Assembly: GCA_034190875.2 (NCBI GenBank)
Contig: CM067344.1
Location: 23,819,106 to 23,883,105 of the forward strand
Length of the DNA stretch: 64,000 bases
Direction of reading: 5' to 3'
Origin: Urechis unicinctus
Taxonomy: Eukaryota > Annelida > Polychaeta > Xenopneusta > Urechidae
Shown piece after piece: positions 1 through 13,400 of this stretch (positions are counted from its first letter, which is position 1; the number at the start of each line of letters is the position of its first letter). The notes beneath the pieces are model-generated. The model had not been told where the DNA came from, did no database searches, and worked only from the letters and a program-made list of their open reading frames with translations. Position numbers and translations under genes: made by a program.

Positions 1-2395
1 AGTGGCAGAATGATATCTTTATAGCCGAGGACTGCCTCTTTGCCCATCATAAAACGTTTATGGGACAGACAATGCTGATACCAAAATTACTCCAAAAGAA
101 AAATCAAAAGAGCAGCATGTGCAGATTATGGTATAATGGGAATCAAAACGTATTAAGGGGAAATGTTAATCTTGCCATTGATCACAAGATAAAATAGCAT
201 TTTATTGATAAATGGTAAATTGTTAGGTGGGACTATTTTTGTCCAAGCATAAATTGTATAGTGATCAACATCTTAAATAAAATCCACAATCTATAAATTC
301 ATTCAATATTGAACCGATAAAGATTGAAGAGCAAAGATATAACGAAAGGATTGAATAATATAAATGATAACAAGGGAATAAAAATACGATTCAGGCAACG
401 TATTGTCTATTATGTGTCGATTGAATATCAAGGTACTGTTTTAATAACCGCAAATTCATATTCGTTACCGGTTGCTGATGCTAATATACGATTTTTGTAA
501 TATAAGAAAAGCTTAACTTTTAAAAGGCGACAACATAGGACGATTCGTACTGCTGTGCTTAATCATTTTCTAGTTTGGCTGACCTAGAAGTTCCATACCA
601 TACTACTGAATGCGCTGTAAATTGTTAGATTTGATTATTTGTTAGTAATGCGATGCCCGTTGTCACACCTACGTCAGTATAAGCAATTCAAAGAAGGCAC
701 CACAAGGAACTTACTCATCACTGGAACAGGGTATGTTATATACATGTTACTAATATAAAAGCCCGGTGAAAAACACTAATCATATAATGATAACAGAAAC
801 TTGCTAGCATGTTAAATATTGTTACATGTTTATCTTGGGGAAACCTACTTTTCGCACTATGTTTGTTTTAGTAAAATGACATTTGTAAATGTTCCATTTT
901 AACACAAAACATGTGTGCTCCAATGACCGTCAAGAGGTTATGATTCAAATGCTAGTGACCATAGCATTTTCTTTACGCTAAATAAATAATTGTACATCTG
1001 ATTTCATATGGCTCCAAATAAGAAGATGTCAAATCCACAGATATCATAACTTGCTTCTATCTCCAATGTGCAACCTTTTGCATAGCAATTAATCATAGGT
1101 GATGTACTAATTACAAGACTTGAATGAATGCTAACCATGTCACCCCGCAGCGTCATCCACGTGGTCTAGTTTTTGACATTTTACATCTTCAGCTCTGTGA
1201 CGTACGATGAATATGTTGTCCATATTCAAGACTACGGATAGGGTCAATAATTTGAACAAACCCATAAGAGAACAGTTAAAGATGACTGGAAGAAATATGA
1301 CGTATTTACACCAATCACATTTGATAAAATCATCACCGTTGTTTTGTAATATTTTGAAGGAAAATCCTCAAAACGTTGCTATTAGTTCTTCCTCAAATAT
1401 TTCCACTTTCGCACAAAAGTAATTATGTGGTGATTATTTTACCTGAGTGTACATCCAATTGCAAATAACCTGTAATAAAGCAACATTCCAGTTTTATGAA
1501 TAATACTCTTTGGCGGATGCAGTAGATTGGCAGACGTGATTCGAATTGTTAATGCATAATTATGTACGTTTGATAGATTGTGTTCCCTGATCATATTGCA
1601 CCACTTCATCCCAGTAAGAGACTAGAATAATAACATTGCTGCGTAATGTTATATTCATTTGACACAACTGGCTACGTGCAATATTTAGTGTACATGATTT
1701 TGCCAAAAGGCGTCGTTTGAACGCCGAAATAAAGATGACTCAAATCCACTGATAATTAGGCTATAGTTCATTTTCTTTATCCACATTCCTTTCGGCAACA
1801 TCATCTACTGCAGTCAAATGTTCGTTAATATAAAAGACGCTGGCATGTATACGATGCATATGCAAGAATTCAACAGCGATAACAATAATTGCGTTGTTGG
1901 AGAAGCATATCTATTTGATAATCGGATGGACTAACCTAACCTAACCCAAAGTTTGGATGACCTTTACATCACGCCGATTCTACCTTACAGCATCAAACAG
2001 TACACTGATATCATGTCAGAGGATCGTGTCACATGGCGAAAGCAGATCATTTCCACATTGCGATGCAAGTGTTTCTTTATTTTCGTCAAATTAAGCTGTC
2101 ATTATATTATGTACATATGCAACTGAAACACCCATCGACAGACTATTTGCACTATCGATGCTCAAATATCCTTTTTGAATCGCTTTTTACTGAAGAGTGA
2201 ATTCAGAACTGTTCTTTGCGTAATAAGCCTTTTTTTATCAAAGCTGTATCACGTGACACATATTGCTCATCAACTTTATGTAGGAAACCGCACAGCTATA
2301 TCTGTGCTGTATAAGAGAGCCGACACACATTGCCCAAAGCTTAGCACTTCAGTGGATCGTCAACTCAAATATTATAGTCTAACTCCCACAGAAGA
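1..2395. repeat. B-type ~3-kb repeat unit, copy 1 (left end cut by window)
   Basis: Long stretches match other B units base for base with scattered differences. The opening (GTGGCAGAATGATATC...) recurs at about 10790, 40470 and 43472, and the end (ATCCTTTTTGAATCGCTT...) at about 14270, 22005 and 42440. No open frame is kept in all copies. The copy stops at about 2395, where block A begins; the GAGCCGGTTGGATAATG segment that ends other B units is absent. No gene is recognised in it. Confidence 0.8.
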
Positions 2396-2662
2396 GCACC
2401 AGTGGCAATTTGTGTACAGATGTGAAATGGTTGACTCCTGACAAGGAATAATGCAAGGTTTGTAAGCATTGTATTTTTGACATTGGTAACTCGGCTCAAA
2501 CCTGGAAACATTTGGTGGTTCACCTGGTTCATCCTGTGTTTGATAAAGTCTTCATCAGCCACTGATGCTATTTATGTCCATACGACGGTTATTGTTATTA
2601 CATTGATATCTTTTTATAATCTTATGATGACGGAGACTACGACCTATTTACACCAATTGATT

Positions 2663-2910
2663 GGCATAATGGCATTAGTTAGAATGTCTGGGATAATTAT
2701 CACAATGTTAGTATGGGATAACGGCATTAGTTGGAATGTCTGGGATAATTATCACAATGTTGGTATGGGATAACGGCATTAGTTGGAATGTCTGGGGTCA
2801 TTATCACAATGTTGGGATGGGCATAATGACATTAGTTGGAATGACTCTGGTAATTATCACAATGTTGGGATGGGGATTACGGCATTGGTTGGAATGCCTG
2901 GGGTAATTAT
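2663..2910. repeat. Minisatellite, 52-bp unit, about 4.8 copies
   Basis: Tandem units built around GGCATTAGTTGGAATGTCTG followed by GGGATAATTATCACAATGTT. Units differ at a few positions each, and the last runs into block A sequence at ATCTTAAACATA. The second block A carries a shorter version at 27001-27210. Confidence 0.85.
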
Positions 2911-4038
2911 CTTAAACATAAGCAGAGGAAATGTCCGTGGTTGACATGGACATATTCGTGACTTCAACCCGTATGGATCAACGAATGTTATTGGTATAGA
3001 AATTGAAGAAGTTACCGGACACATACGTCAAATATGGACTGAAATAGTACAGTATCTTATTTGTGAATATGGTGCTCAAACAGAGTAATCTAGAAGAGTA
3101 TTATAGAAGTGGAATCCTGTTTAGCTAGAATACTCATTGATTGAGAGGCCTCGTCTTGGCTTCTATCTCAACACCATCACATGGTTTAAATAAATGGATC
3201 AGTATACATTAGTAAAAAGAGTTAACTTAATGCTGAACATTTATTGCAGGTGATAGAATGGTGCTCAAAAGACAACCCTCAATGCTCCAATCCGGAGTCG
3301 GTATTTAACGTGCACATATCAACTTGAACAGTCCTTGGTAATAAAGTTTCCTTCAACTATTGATATATTGAGCACATTGCTCAAAATTGTGGTATTGTAC
3401 GTTTTAACAGCACATTACATAAAGGGTGGAATGTGCTCTCGATTGAAACCTATAATTTCTCCAAGAAGTGAGGATATTTACCCTCAAAACATGTTTTCAT
3501 TGCAGGTCAGGTGAAATCAAGGTGTGCTTATTACCCACAACTAGAAACAAACCTAAACAATATCACATGGGTTAATATTAATGTTCCCTGATTAATGAAC
3601 TTTACTTTTGTAAATACCCATTGTAAGAACCTAGGAAGCATTTGTTTTGCCAACTGCATGCCCATTTTCGAGCGCATTCAGTCTACAATCTGAAGTCTTT
3701 GGCACTCAAAGAATACTACCCTGTGCTGAGTAACTATTCATAAGCCTCAACTTAATAAGAGTTAACAAGCAAGTATAGTTAGAAGATGACAAACACCTCT
3801 AGTTATGTGCATTTAAATCTAGACGCAATACATACTAATTTCCCATATATTAGCAACATATTAAACACATATGTGATTGCAATGGCTGACAGTGTCATAA
3901 TAGACCACAACAGATGGATAGACAAAGGAAGCAGCAATCTCTATGGCACACATTGACGAGTAGTAATCCGCATATGGTATTCAATGCGTTGTCAATAAGG
4001 CAATATCTGCAGCAGTTGTTGCACTGTGCAATGATCTC

Positions 4039-4041
<3 letters not shown>

Positions 4042-4133
<92 letters not shown>

Positions 4134-4151
4134 TATATATAGAGATATATA

Positions 4152-4209
<58 letters not shown>

Positions 4210-4238
4210 CATAAATATATATGTATCTATATATCTAT

Positions 4239-4320
<82 letters not shown>
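4042..4320. repeat. (TA)n microsatellite, interrupted
   Basis: Pure TA runs from 4042 to 4129, followed by interrupted TA up to the 3' end of the minus-strand LINE. In the other block A copies the equivalent place holds a TA-rich tract preceded by about 600 bp that this copy lacks. Confidence 0.95.
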
Positions 4321-4321
4321 G

Positions 4322-5869
4322 AGGTCTACACGGAGAAAAGCGCAGTCTTAGTTCGTAATCTAACTGAGACATATCGGCTACGAGCTAAGTAGCACGCATT
4401 TGCACTCTTTCTAAAATTCCTAGGTCACGATGAAGGAATGGTGACCACGCCTGAATCGTGTGTTCTAAATGAGGCCTGACAGGTCCCTAAGAGCAATGGA
4501 GCACGTCCGACCTATCATCCTGAGAATTCTATCAGCCATTACTGCTGCTGCACTGCATTGTTTGCTGGAATAAAAAAAATTATCAATCATTACACCTAAA
4601 TCCTTTCCTCTGACAGATCATCTAGAGTTGATTCACCCATTCGGTATTCAAACGTTTAATTTGCCCTACATATGTGCAGTACTTTATTCAGATTTTATTC
4701 GGTTAAAGGGTATTTCATATCGTTTCTCCTGTCTATCGCATTATGTAAGCTATGTTGTAAGTTATATGCCATGTTTTTGGTCCTCACTCGGAAGTATAGT
4801 TTGGTATTATCTGGAATGTTTTGTAACATTATGTTAACTGTACTGTCTAGATTGTTTATGTAGATTAAGAAAACTACGGGTACCAGGACCGACTCCAGCG
4901 ACACCACTTATAACCCTCGGCCAATCTGATTCAATGCTTTTTTTCACCATTACCTGCTTTCTACTGCTGAGCCATTCATTTATCCATGCTAATACTCTAC
5001 CGCCGTGGATTATAAGTTTGCTAGCTACCCGTCGATGTGGAAGTCTACCATTTTTGTAGCGTCCTCTTGTAGCGTCCTTTAGGAAGATCGTTTACATGTA
5101 TATTGGACGGGTAATGTCAATGTTAGTGTTCTGTGAGTTTGTCTCTAGCATATGTTTCCGTTATTTTGCTCAAGACAGATGTTTAACTGACTGACCGGTA
5201 ATTGGCTGGCTGCTGAATATTGGAACAGTCCATTAATGAATGGACTGTTCCAATATGGTTGAACATGATAGAGAGCGGAAGCGATATTTCTGTGACGCGT
5301 TCCTTTAGGTAGGCCTTCATCCTGACTAATAGATATCCTCCCAAATTGTTCCTCATCACCGTTTAATAATCTTATTGGTTCCGGAGTCCTGCTATCTCGT
5401 CAGCAAATACTGATGCAAAGTAACCATTAACTAAATCTGCGCATTCTTTTTCTAAATTAAATTATAGGCACTTTTCAATCGAGGACTTGATGTTTCTTTA
5501 GTTATCAGTCTTGACCTTGCCGTACAAAGTTGTTTGGTTTGTTTTGATAAGATTTCCTAGACTGTATCTGTTTGTTTTAATAGTATGAGATCTGTTCTCC
5601 TCAACTTTTGCCACAGCTTAGTTTTTCTGTTGATAAAATTCTTGACTTTGTTTTTGACTCGGTTGATAAATACTACGGCGTTTTCTACATGGTAGATATT
5701 TCTTGGTTGCGTCCGCAACTATATCTGTAAATGCATGCCACTGTTGACAACTCTCAATTGTCCGTATGGTATGACTATAATTAATATGAATATCGGACCC
5801 GAACTAGCAAGCACACTGTTAACACAATTAACAAAACAGCAATGTTTAAGCGTTCTTAATATTTCCATC
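4322..5869 (-). mobile_element. 5'-truncated CR1/L2-like LINE, reverse transcriptase remnant (copy 1)
   Basis: On the minus strand, translated pieces in several frames line up in order with CR1/L2-type ORF2. From 5' to 3' they are a linker after the endonuclease (WHAFTDIVADATKKYLP, about 5720), a basic KTKLW segment (about 5620), PANYRSVS.TSVLSKI (about 5170), LPHRRVASKL then WINEWLSSRK (about 5030-4960), VFLIYINNLDS (about 4870), DTKLYFRVRTKN (about 4800), DLGVMIDN (about 4590) and IQAWSP (about 4440). The catalytic YADD motif is degraded to a PDN-like sequence and there are many stops and frameshifts, so the copy is dead. ATATG at 4317-4321 and 5870-5874 may be a target duplication, though the context is TA-rich. 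Confidence 0.85.
5217..5256. repeat. Perfect 18-bp inverted repeat with 4-nt loop inside the LINE
   Basis: Arms 5217-5234 and 5239-5256 are exact reverse complements (ATATTGGAACAGTCCATT) around the loop AATG. It lies where the LINE reading frame would encode the stretch between the SIMFNH-like and PANYR-like motifs. The same structure is present at 30190-30229. Confidence 0.9.
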
Positions 5870-6472
5870 ATATGCAAGTTATTGCCTGTGAACGGCCAAA
5901 TTACTGCGTAGAAGCGACACATTCATATCTATTACCGGCACACCAAAATACATCTGAATGACTAATCAATATATTTTGCGAAGGAAATATTAGGAACGCT
6001 AAACCTTTATAAAGGCTAAACTAGAGGGTGCAATATATTGCTATCCTTAACTGGATTTTCCTGGGAGTACCCAGATTAGTTTCCCCTGGTTGCGATGATG
6101 AATGACATTTTCATGTAACTTGGTGAACGCAGCCGGTAATTATTTGAGGAAACCAAGACAGACCCACCTCTTGGCTCAGCCATACTGCATGTAATTGCAG
6201 CTACTAATGCAGAGGTTATTTACAAAACTGTTATTTTATTGACCCATCGATCACCAAATAGTTTTTTGTGGATAGCTCTTCGTGGTTCAAATTCATAATG
6301 TATGGTGAAGAACGAGGTTGGATCCGCTTGTGCTTTGCTTCTAAAAACGCCCGAGGAGCCCGCAGAAGTAACAGCCGGGTGATAAACCTGGTACACGCTT
6401 GTTTTTGAATACATCTGGTGCGGTAATTAGTTCACCTGAGGTGACGCATCTAGACTAAGGAAAACCGAAACC

Positions 6473-6512
6473 CTCCTACTTAACAGAACAGTAGCTGTAA
6501 AGCAGGTAGGAG
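6473..6512. other. Short hairpin conserved in three block A copies
   Basis: CTCCTAC (6473-6479) pairs with GTAGGAG (6506-6512), and TTAACAG pairs with CTGTAAA here or CTGTTAA in the 31.46-kb copy. A related form is at about 54430-54460. It is a structural observation only; nothing shows that it is transcribed. Confidence 0.4.
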
Positions 6513-9500
6513 ATTTGTGTGTCTCTTTTCATGCATAGATAAATTGACTTCATAACTTGCGTTGACCCTTCTTCATGAGGTAAAAAGTAAAACTTCAGTA
6601 AAGCGGCGAGTTAATCTAGACGAAAGTAAAATAGATGAACAAAAGGAATGTAATGGGGTCGGTTCTTTGGATTTATATAAAACATCACATCATCGTTCCA
6701 TACTCTGTTGGTCTCTGTGTCGACTGAAGAGAGATATTTATTGTACTCTATCAGGGTGCCATGGAAATCGGCTGCTTAGTTAAACAAGGAAATGAGAGCG
6801 GTTTCATTGCAGCAGTGCAATTATAACGTTGCTGTGTCTGCATGTGTTGCAGAGCAGAGGCATAGGTTATTCACGTACAGGAATCGTTGAGACACAAACT
6901 CACTGACAGAAGTTCTGCAGATAAAACATTTCCCCTTGGTCAAGTATTATCATTCTTATAACCATAAACTGCCGAGAAGTTTTGTATTCAGTGTCATCAG
7001 AAATCGTATTATATTGTTGATTCGGCTAAAATGATTTAGTGGGGGGCGTTTTGTTTTTGATCCGCATTGTTCATGAAGAATTTCAATTCGCCCCTTCTTT
7101 GCGTAACTCGAAAAACCCATACACGCAATGTGATTACTTTAACGGAATCAACGAGGAGCTGGTCACTTATGCTTCTGTGCAATGTGGGGTATGTTGGCAT
7201 AGTGTCATAATTCTTTATGATTCGATTATCTAATCCATACACGCACAGATGCGAATAGACAGTCTGTGATGGTTATAACTTGTAAGGAATGATACATGTA
7301 GGCACATGCTCGTGTGTGTTACTGTAGCAACTAAGCAGCTACACCAAAGCCTGAAATAGACTTTCGATGCATCAAATTCTTTCTACAACTTAACCCATTA
7401 ACGAGCCGTTCCATGTTTTGTGAAATGTCACAAACAAGTAATAGCAATCGATGAATATGTCATGGTAGTCCACAGCATTTACCAACAGCCTTGGAAATAT
7501 CATTCACATACTGCCATCGCAAATACCTTTATGAATATTCATAGATGGATGAATTCCTGTCACCATTTGCTGCCGCCAAAGCCGTATCATGACGGAACGT
7601 GGGTAGCATGTTATCAGATGGAGCTAAGAAAAGATTCCACTTTGATGTAAAATATTAATTGATATCGTATTCTATAGTTGAACAGCGGACATTTGATAAG
7701 GTGGTTCTTTATAAACGAACCGGTATTGGAGTATGTCAGATCGTCATCGAGGTGAATTAATGATGGAATTTGTCGAATTTCAAACGATTATTTCGTCGGA
7801 AACGATTCTGAGGTGTGAATCTATAGTCTACTTTGATAATCAGAAAAGCGGTATTCGTTTTATGACAATCCTGAGTAATATCATTTTACCCATGCCCAAT
7901 CAGATTTCTTCGACTAAAACGGCTTCATATCGATTCTTCATCCGGAGCAGAGAGCTATATTTGACATGATGTTGATCAAATGCTTGAGATTTCATGCAAT
8001 GTAAACCTCTAGAGATTATATAAAAATCAGTCACTGTCTGAAGAAAATCCATTGGAATCATCATAATTATGTTATAAGCAACAGCACTAAATATAAATAT
8101 ACAAGCGATCTCTATGTGTAATAGATGCATGTTTTACCACTATGAATAGTTAGTCCGTTATCTCAGCGACAACTAGCCTCAAAACAAAGAGTAATAGTAT
8201 GATGCTTATATCGTCCCACACGTACGTATGACACAATTGCTGCATACTTAATTAAATGTGTTGCACAAATTCTCAGTCGCGGCCTCTATTATGCCCAAAC
8301 AGCGCGTGCTAGCCACATTTAAGCCACTTACACCCGCTTTGTATCAAATCGTGCCACTCGACCGCATGACGTCACCGGGCTAAAGTGGTGTGTTACAGGA
8401 CCACGCAAAAACTTGATGAGTCTGATTGCTTGGAGAGTCGCATCGAGATGGGATTTGGCCATGGGAATCGGCTGACTAATAAAACAGGGAAATGGTAATA
8501 GTAGACAGGTTGCTTCACCGTACACAGTGCCACGATAATGGGGGTTTTTTTGTGACTGGATATTACACAGAACAGAAGATGGGGCTGCCCGAGTGGTACC
8601 ATTGAGGAACAAAATGACTGGATCTAAGTTGGGCGGACACAATATTAAGCATTTCTCCATTATCAGGTATCATGTGGGACTGCAGATGGTGAATGTTTAG
8701 CGCCTGCCATTGATGACACGGTGTACCATTAAACGTAGATATATGAGAATGTCTGGCTCAAGCCGAAATGAAAAAAGCAGACGTAATTAATATGAAGAGC
8801 ATTATATTGCTCAAATGATAATGTACTTACCACCACGGTGGCTCTCTGGATAAAAGAACACATGCTATATTCAAATTGTCATTTCTATTTTGTCGTGTCG
8901 TAATTGTCAGTATTTATGCATCATTAAATGTAATCGACTTAAGCACATATCATGGCACAGATATTCATTATTTAAATCTCTAGCGGGGATATTAACTCTT
9001 TACTAATAAGAAACATCTTTGTTGTATGATGACTTTAATCCAGGTATCGAAAAAGCGTTTTGTTTTGAGATCTCAATTGCCTTCCAGGTATTTTAACTTG
9101 CCTCTCCCACAAATTACTTGATAAGCTCACACGCAAAACGTAGAGATATCAGCAGCATCATGGGTCAAATAACTTTCAGTAATTCATTAGAAAAATGATA
9201 GATAAATTGATCCGGTGTTGCCCTCTCATATATACATCAGCATTATTCTGTTCAATATGCTATATTCACGTAATTTAATAAACATGTTTATTCATGTTGT
9301 GTCTATCCTAGCTACAACATAATTCTAAATGTAGCTTTTAAACCCAAACCCCAATAACTGGTTCATGTTTATAAGCTATATGGATAAGACATAGTCCCAT
9401 GGATTTAAATCCTCTTTGACTATTGATCTGCTTAAGATTGGAATGGAAATTGAAACACCTGATTAAAAGTCCGGTGAATATGCTGATTACTTTATTAGCA

Positions 9501-10497
9501 GACTTAAAAGAATGGGCACAGTGGATGAAGCATCTCGCGCCAGCAAAACTAGTTCAAGACAAATGCGATTTTTATGAAGATTCATTTCACTTTCCATGCA
9601 AGAAAATCAAACGGGGCGCTTCCATTTCAGTGCTGTGCATTTCTTTTGCAGGTGCAGTCTATTGCAAATGCCGTCAATTAACATCGTTTGATGTGAATGC
9701 TTGAAAAGCCATGCAATTGAATACGATTCCTTTACAAGGCCCACAGTGCCTTATTTCATGTTGTGCTGGGCAACAATATCACATAACCGAACTTTGAGTT
9801 AACCAATATCAATATACATATAATCAACTGATAAATTCTTAACCAGAGCAGATCAACAGTGTCGTGTCCCAATACGTCTGTATCGCCCCTCAAGCAACCA
9901 AACACCGCCTTAAACCTTCTTGTTTGCCGCTAAATGCAAAAACCTGCAATTTTTGGACACCAAGCGGCGGCTTGGTTCAAACTGCGAAAAAACAGTCAAA
10001 TTACCAGACAAGACCGGAAAATTCAGCAATAGTGATAATCATTTTATAAAGATACGCCAGCAGGTTTAATCGCATCATTTAGCTAGATTTATAATTTTTT
10101 GTTCTGAAAGTAATCACAATGTCTTTTCTTCGATACGCTTCGATTTGTGTACACTAATGTGGTTGATTAACCTGAATATCCATTCAACAGCAATAACCGT
10201 TATTTGTTTATCGACCATCTTATCTTCAAAAGGGGGCTAAATACTTTCGGATGTCTTGGTACATTAGGCAAATACGTACCTTGCCATTTATTTAATAACA
10301 CCCAACAGAATACAAATATTATGACTGGATACTTCATTCTGATGAAGGAAACAGGTAATTTCCACATTGTGATGTTGGTGTTTCTTTATACTATATAGCA
10401 GTACTTTAATTATGTTCACGAATAACTGCAACACTAACCGGCATTGTTCACTTTTCACTCAAATATCCATAATGAAACAGCTGTTATACAGGAAATT

Positions 10498-13400
10498 GAA
10501 AACAAAAACAACACTCTCAGGAGCAGGCTGTTGAAGTTTGCTGTGGCCTCCATACTTCGCCAGAAATGCATATGATGCACGCCAAACTGCTAATATGTGC
10601 CTACGATAAATGGCAGCGGCACTGGTAGTGATCTTTGCTGGGAATACGAAATTCCTATTTGCATTCCTTCGTGGTGTGACGATATATTGGCAATAATCGT
10701 TCTTGCTCATTGGATATTCCACACTTAAGAGCCACCCGACAAAGCTCACAGCTACATACGAGCAATGTAATGGGAAATATTTTCAATTAGTGGCAGAATA
10801 TCTTTATAGCTGATGGCTGTCTCTATGCCCATCATTAAACGTCTATAGGACATCCAATGCTGATACCCAAAATAACTCCAAATGAAAAATTAAAAAAACA
10901 GCATGTGCAGATTATGGCATAATGGGAATAACAACATATTACGAGGAAATGTTAATCTTGCCATTGATCACCAGATAAAATAGTTTTATATTGATAAATG
11001 GTAAATCGTTAGGTAGAACGAACAGACCAAACATTAAAAACTCCCAAATTAACAACGTTTTATTGAAAATAAATAATAGCCACCTGTTAACATCAGTTTT
11101 GTACAATAAATTTCATGAAATTACATAACTATTTTGTCCAAGCATTTGTCCTCTAAAGGAATGCTGTGAAGTGATCAACATCGTAAATAAAATCCACAAT
11201 CTATAAAATCATTCAATGGTGAGCAGAAAAAAATTGAATAGTAAAGACATATTGAAAGGATTGAATAATATAGATGATTACAAGGGAATAAAGATACAAT
11301 TTAGGCGACGTATTGTCTATTACTTGTCGAATATCAAGGTACTGTATTAATTACCGCCAATTCATATATTTTACCGACCGCTGATATTAATATACGATTT
11401 TTGTAATATTAGAAAAGCTAAACTTTTAAAAGGCGACAACATAGGACGATTCGTACCGCTGTGCTTAATGGATTTTAGTAGGATTTTTTTCCTCTAGTCT
11501 GGCTGACCTAGAATACCATACTACTGAACGCGCAGTAAATTGTTAGATTTGATTATTTGATTGTAATGCGATACCAGTTGTCATACCTACATCAGTATAA
11601 GCAATTCATGGAAGGTACCACAAGGAACTTACTCCTTACTGGAACAGTGTATGTTATATATATGCCCGGTGATATCAGAAACTTGCTAGTATGTTAAATT
11701 TTATTGCATGCTTATCATGGGGAAACCTACTTTTCGAACTATGTTTATTATAGAAACTTTTAGTTAAATGACATTTGTAAATGTTCCATTTTAACACAAA
11801 ACATGTGTCCTCCAATGACCATCAAGAGATTATGATTCCATTGTTAGCGACCATAGCATTTTCTATACACTAAATAAATAATTGTACATTGGATTTCATA
11901 TTGGTCCAAATAATAAGATGTGAAATACACAGATATCATAACTTGCTTCTATCTCCAATGTACAACCATTTGCATAGCAATTAATCACAGGTGATGTACT
12001 AATTACTAGACTTGAATGAATGCAGTCCATGTTATTCCACAGCGTCATCCATGTGGTCTAGTTTTTGGCCTATTACATATTCATTGTTCAGAACAATAGC
12101 CCGTCGCTAGGTCAAAGACAGGCTTCTATTGTTTATGCATTGTATATTTGCATCAATGGTGAATGTTTATTAAAGGAACACGAATAAACCTTTCATGAAC
12201 AGTCTTTTGTCATCACAATACATAGAATATACAACGGACCCCGTTAACATCTGCGCATGCACCTGACACGCAACCAGGTGTCCGTTGAAGGAAAGTGATT
12301 AACCTGATGCCACCTGGTGTTTTGAAGACATCTGCTACGTACCATGGTCATGCGGATTGGAGGTATCACGTGTAGTCTTAGGGACCCAAAATTCTCCAAG
12401 TCAGTTGACCTCGTCATGTAATTGTACATAATACGAAAATTATGAGATTGCAATTTAACTCAATTCGATATAGCCTCTCTAACTGTTTAATAGTGTGGTT
12501 ATATTTGTGTTTTCAAACATTTCAAGAATTTTTTTTGATCTACTGGCATTTATACGTGGTATATGATTAAGCATTGTACTGCATAATATGACTGAACGTC
12601 AGTGGTAACGTGTTATTTCCGCCGTCTGTTGTATCTCAAAGAACCAGCCAATCAACGTCTATTAACAAAATGTTTCTCTAAACCATTCATTAAGCGTGGC
12701 ACACAAGGCTATTCGTAAATGATATTCCATTTAAATGGAGTCAAATTCCACCATTAATCTCATCGCTGGTCTATTGGGTTATTATCTGTTGTAAGACACG
12801 CATTAATGGGGTAGCGTTTTAGGACAAATAATGCAATACAATTCATTTACAAGGGCACTAGGGTTTTACTTAAAATTGTGCTCTTATCGTAGGAAGCTTA
12901 GAGATCTACATGGCATTATACAGATAACACATGACAAGCCACCTGAGGTAAATAGGTGGACATCTGGTCTACTGTGATTACAGTATATTTCGTCGTCCTT
13001 GACAGGAATAAAAAATCTGTGCAGACTATTTAATGGGGCTCTTAGGAGTATTGAAGAAGATCCAGGAAAAGCAATTTAGATGGTTAGACAACTGTCTGTT
13101 GCCTAAGATGACAAACGGAAGGGGAGGAAGAAGCAATATCAAAGCAACCAATGCATGGCTTTTACGCGTTGTCAGAGAATGAATAAAACATATGATTCCT
13201 TTATGTTCTCAGCGTTGTGACATACGATGAATATGATATCCATATTCAAAATTAGGGATAGCGTCAATGATTTAAATCAACCCACAAGAGAACAGTTGAA
13301 GATGACTGTAAAGTAAATATCAACACTGAGCAGTCATCCCGCTATCACACTGAACAGACAATTTACTAGCAATGGCCGTTAGTTTCTACATAGAAGAAAT

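Larger units (their letters stand above)
2396..10497. repeat. Block A, first copy of a long segmental repeat
   Basis: Near-collinear with 26533-38486 and, for its parts, with 52571-54811. Matching anchors are 2410 with 26540, 3780 with 28060, 4322 with 29273, 6755 with 31740, 7733 with 32690, 8382 with 36403 and 9423 with 37440. Relative to the other copies it lacks about 600 bp just before the LINE (present at 28340-28955 and 52960-53545). Apart from the LINE it contains no coding sequence that I recognise. Confidence 0.85.

Noticed and set aside
1932..1947. Telomere-like CCTAACCTAACCC (also about 14105)
   Set aside because: Only two to three imperfect units inside a B repeat; too short for an interstitial telomere tract.
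2663..2910. Possible CRISPR-like array
   Set aside because: Units are contiguous with no unique spacers, and the DNA is eukaryotic.
3895..4351. Long frames of alternating Tyr-Ile on both strands over the TA tracts (also 22.0, 34.5 and 50.8 kb)
   Set aside because: TA repeats encode YIYI in open frames on both strands; these are not genes.
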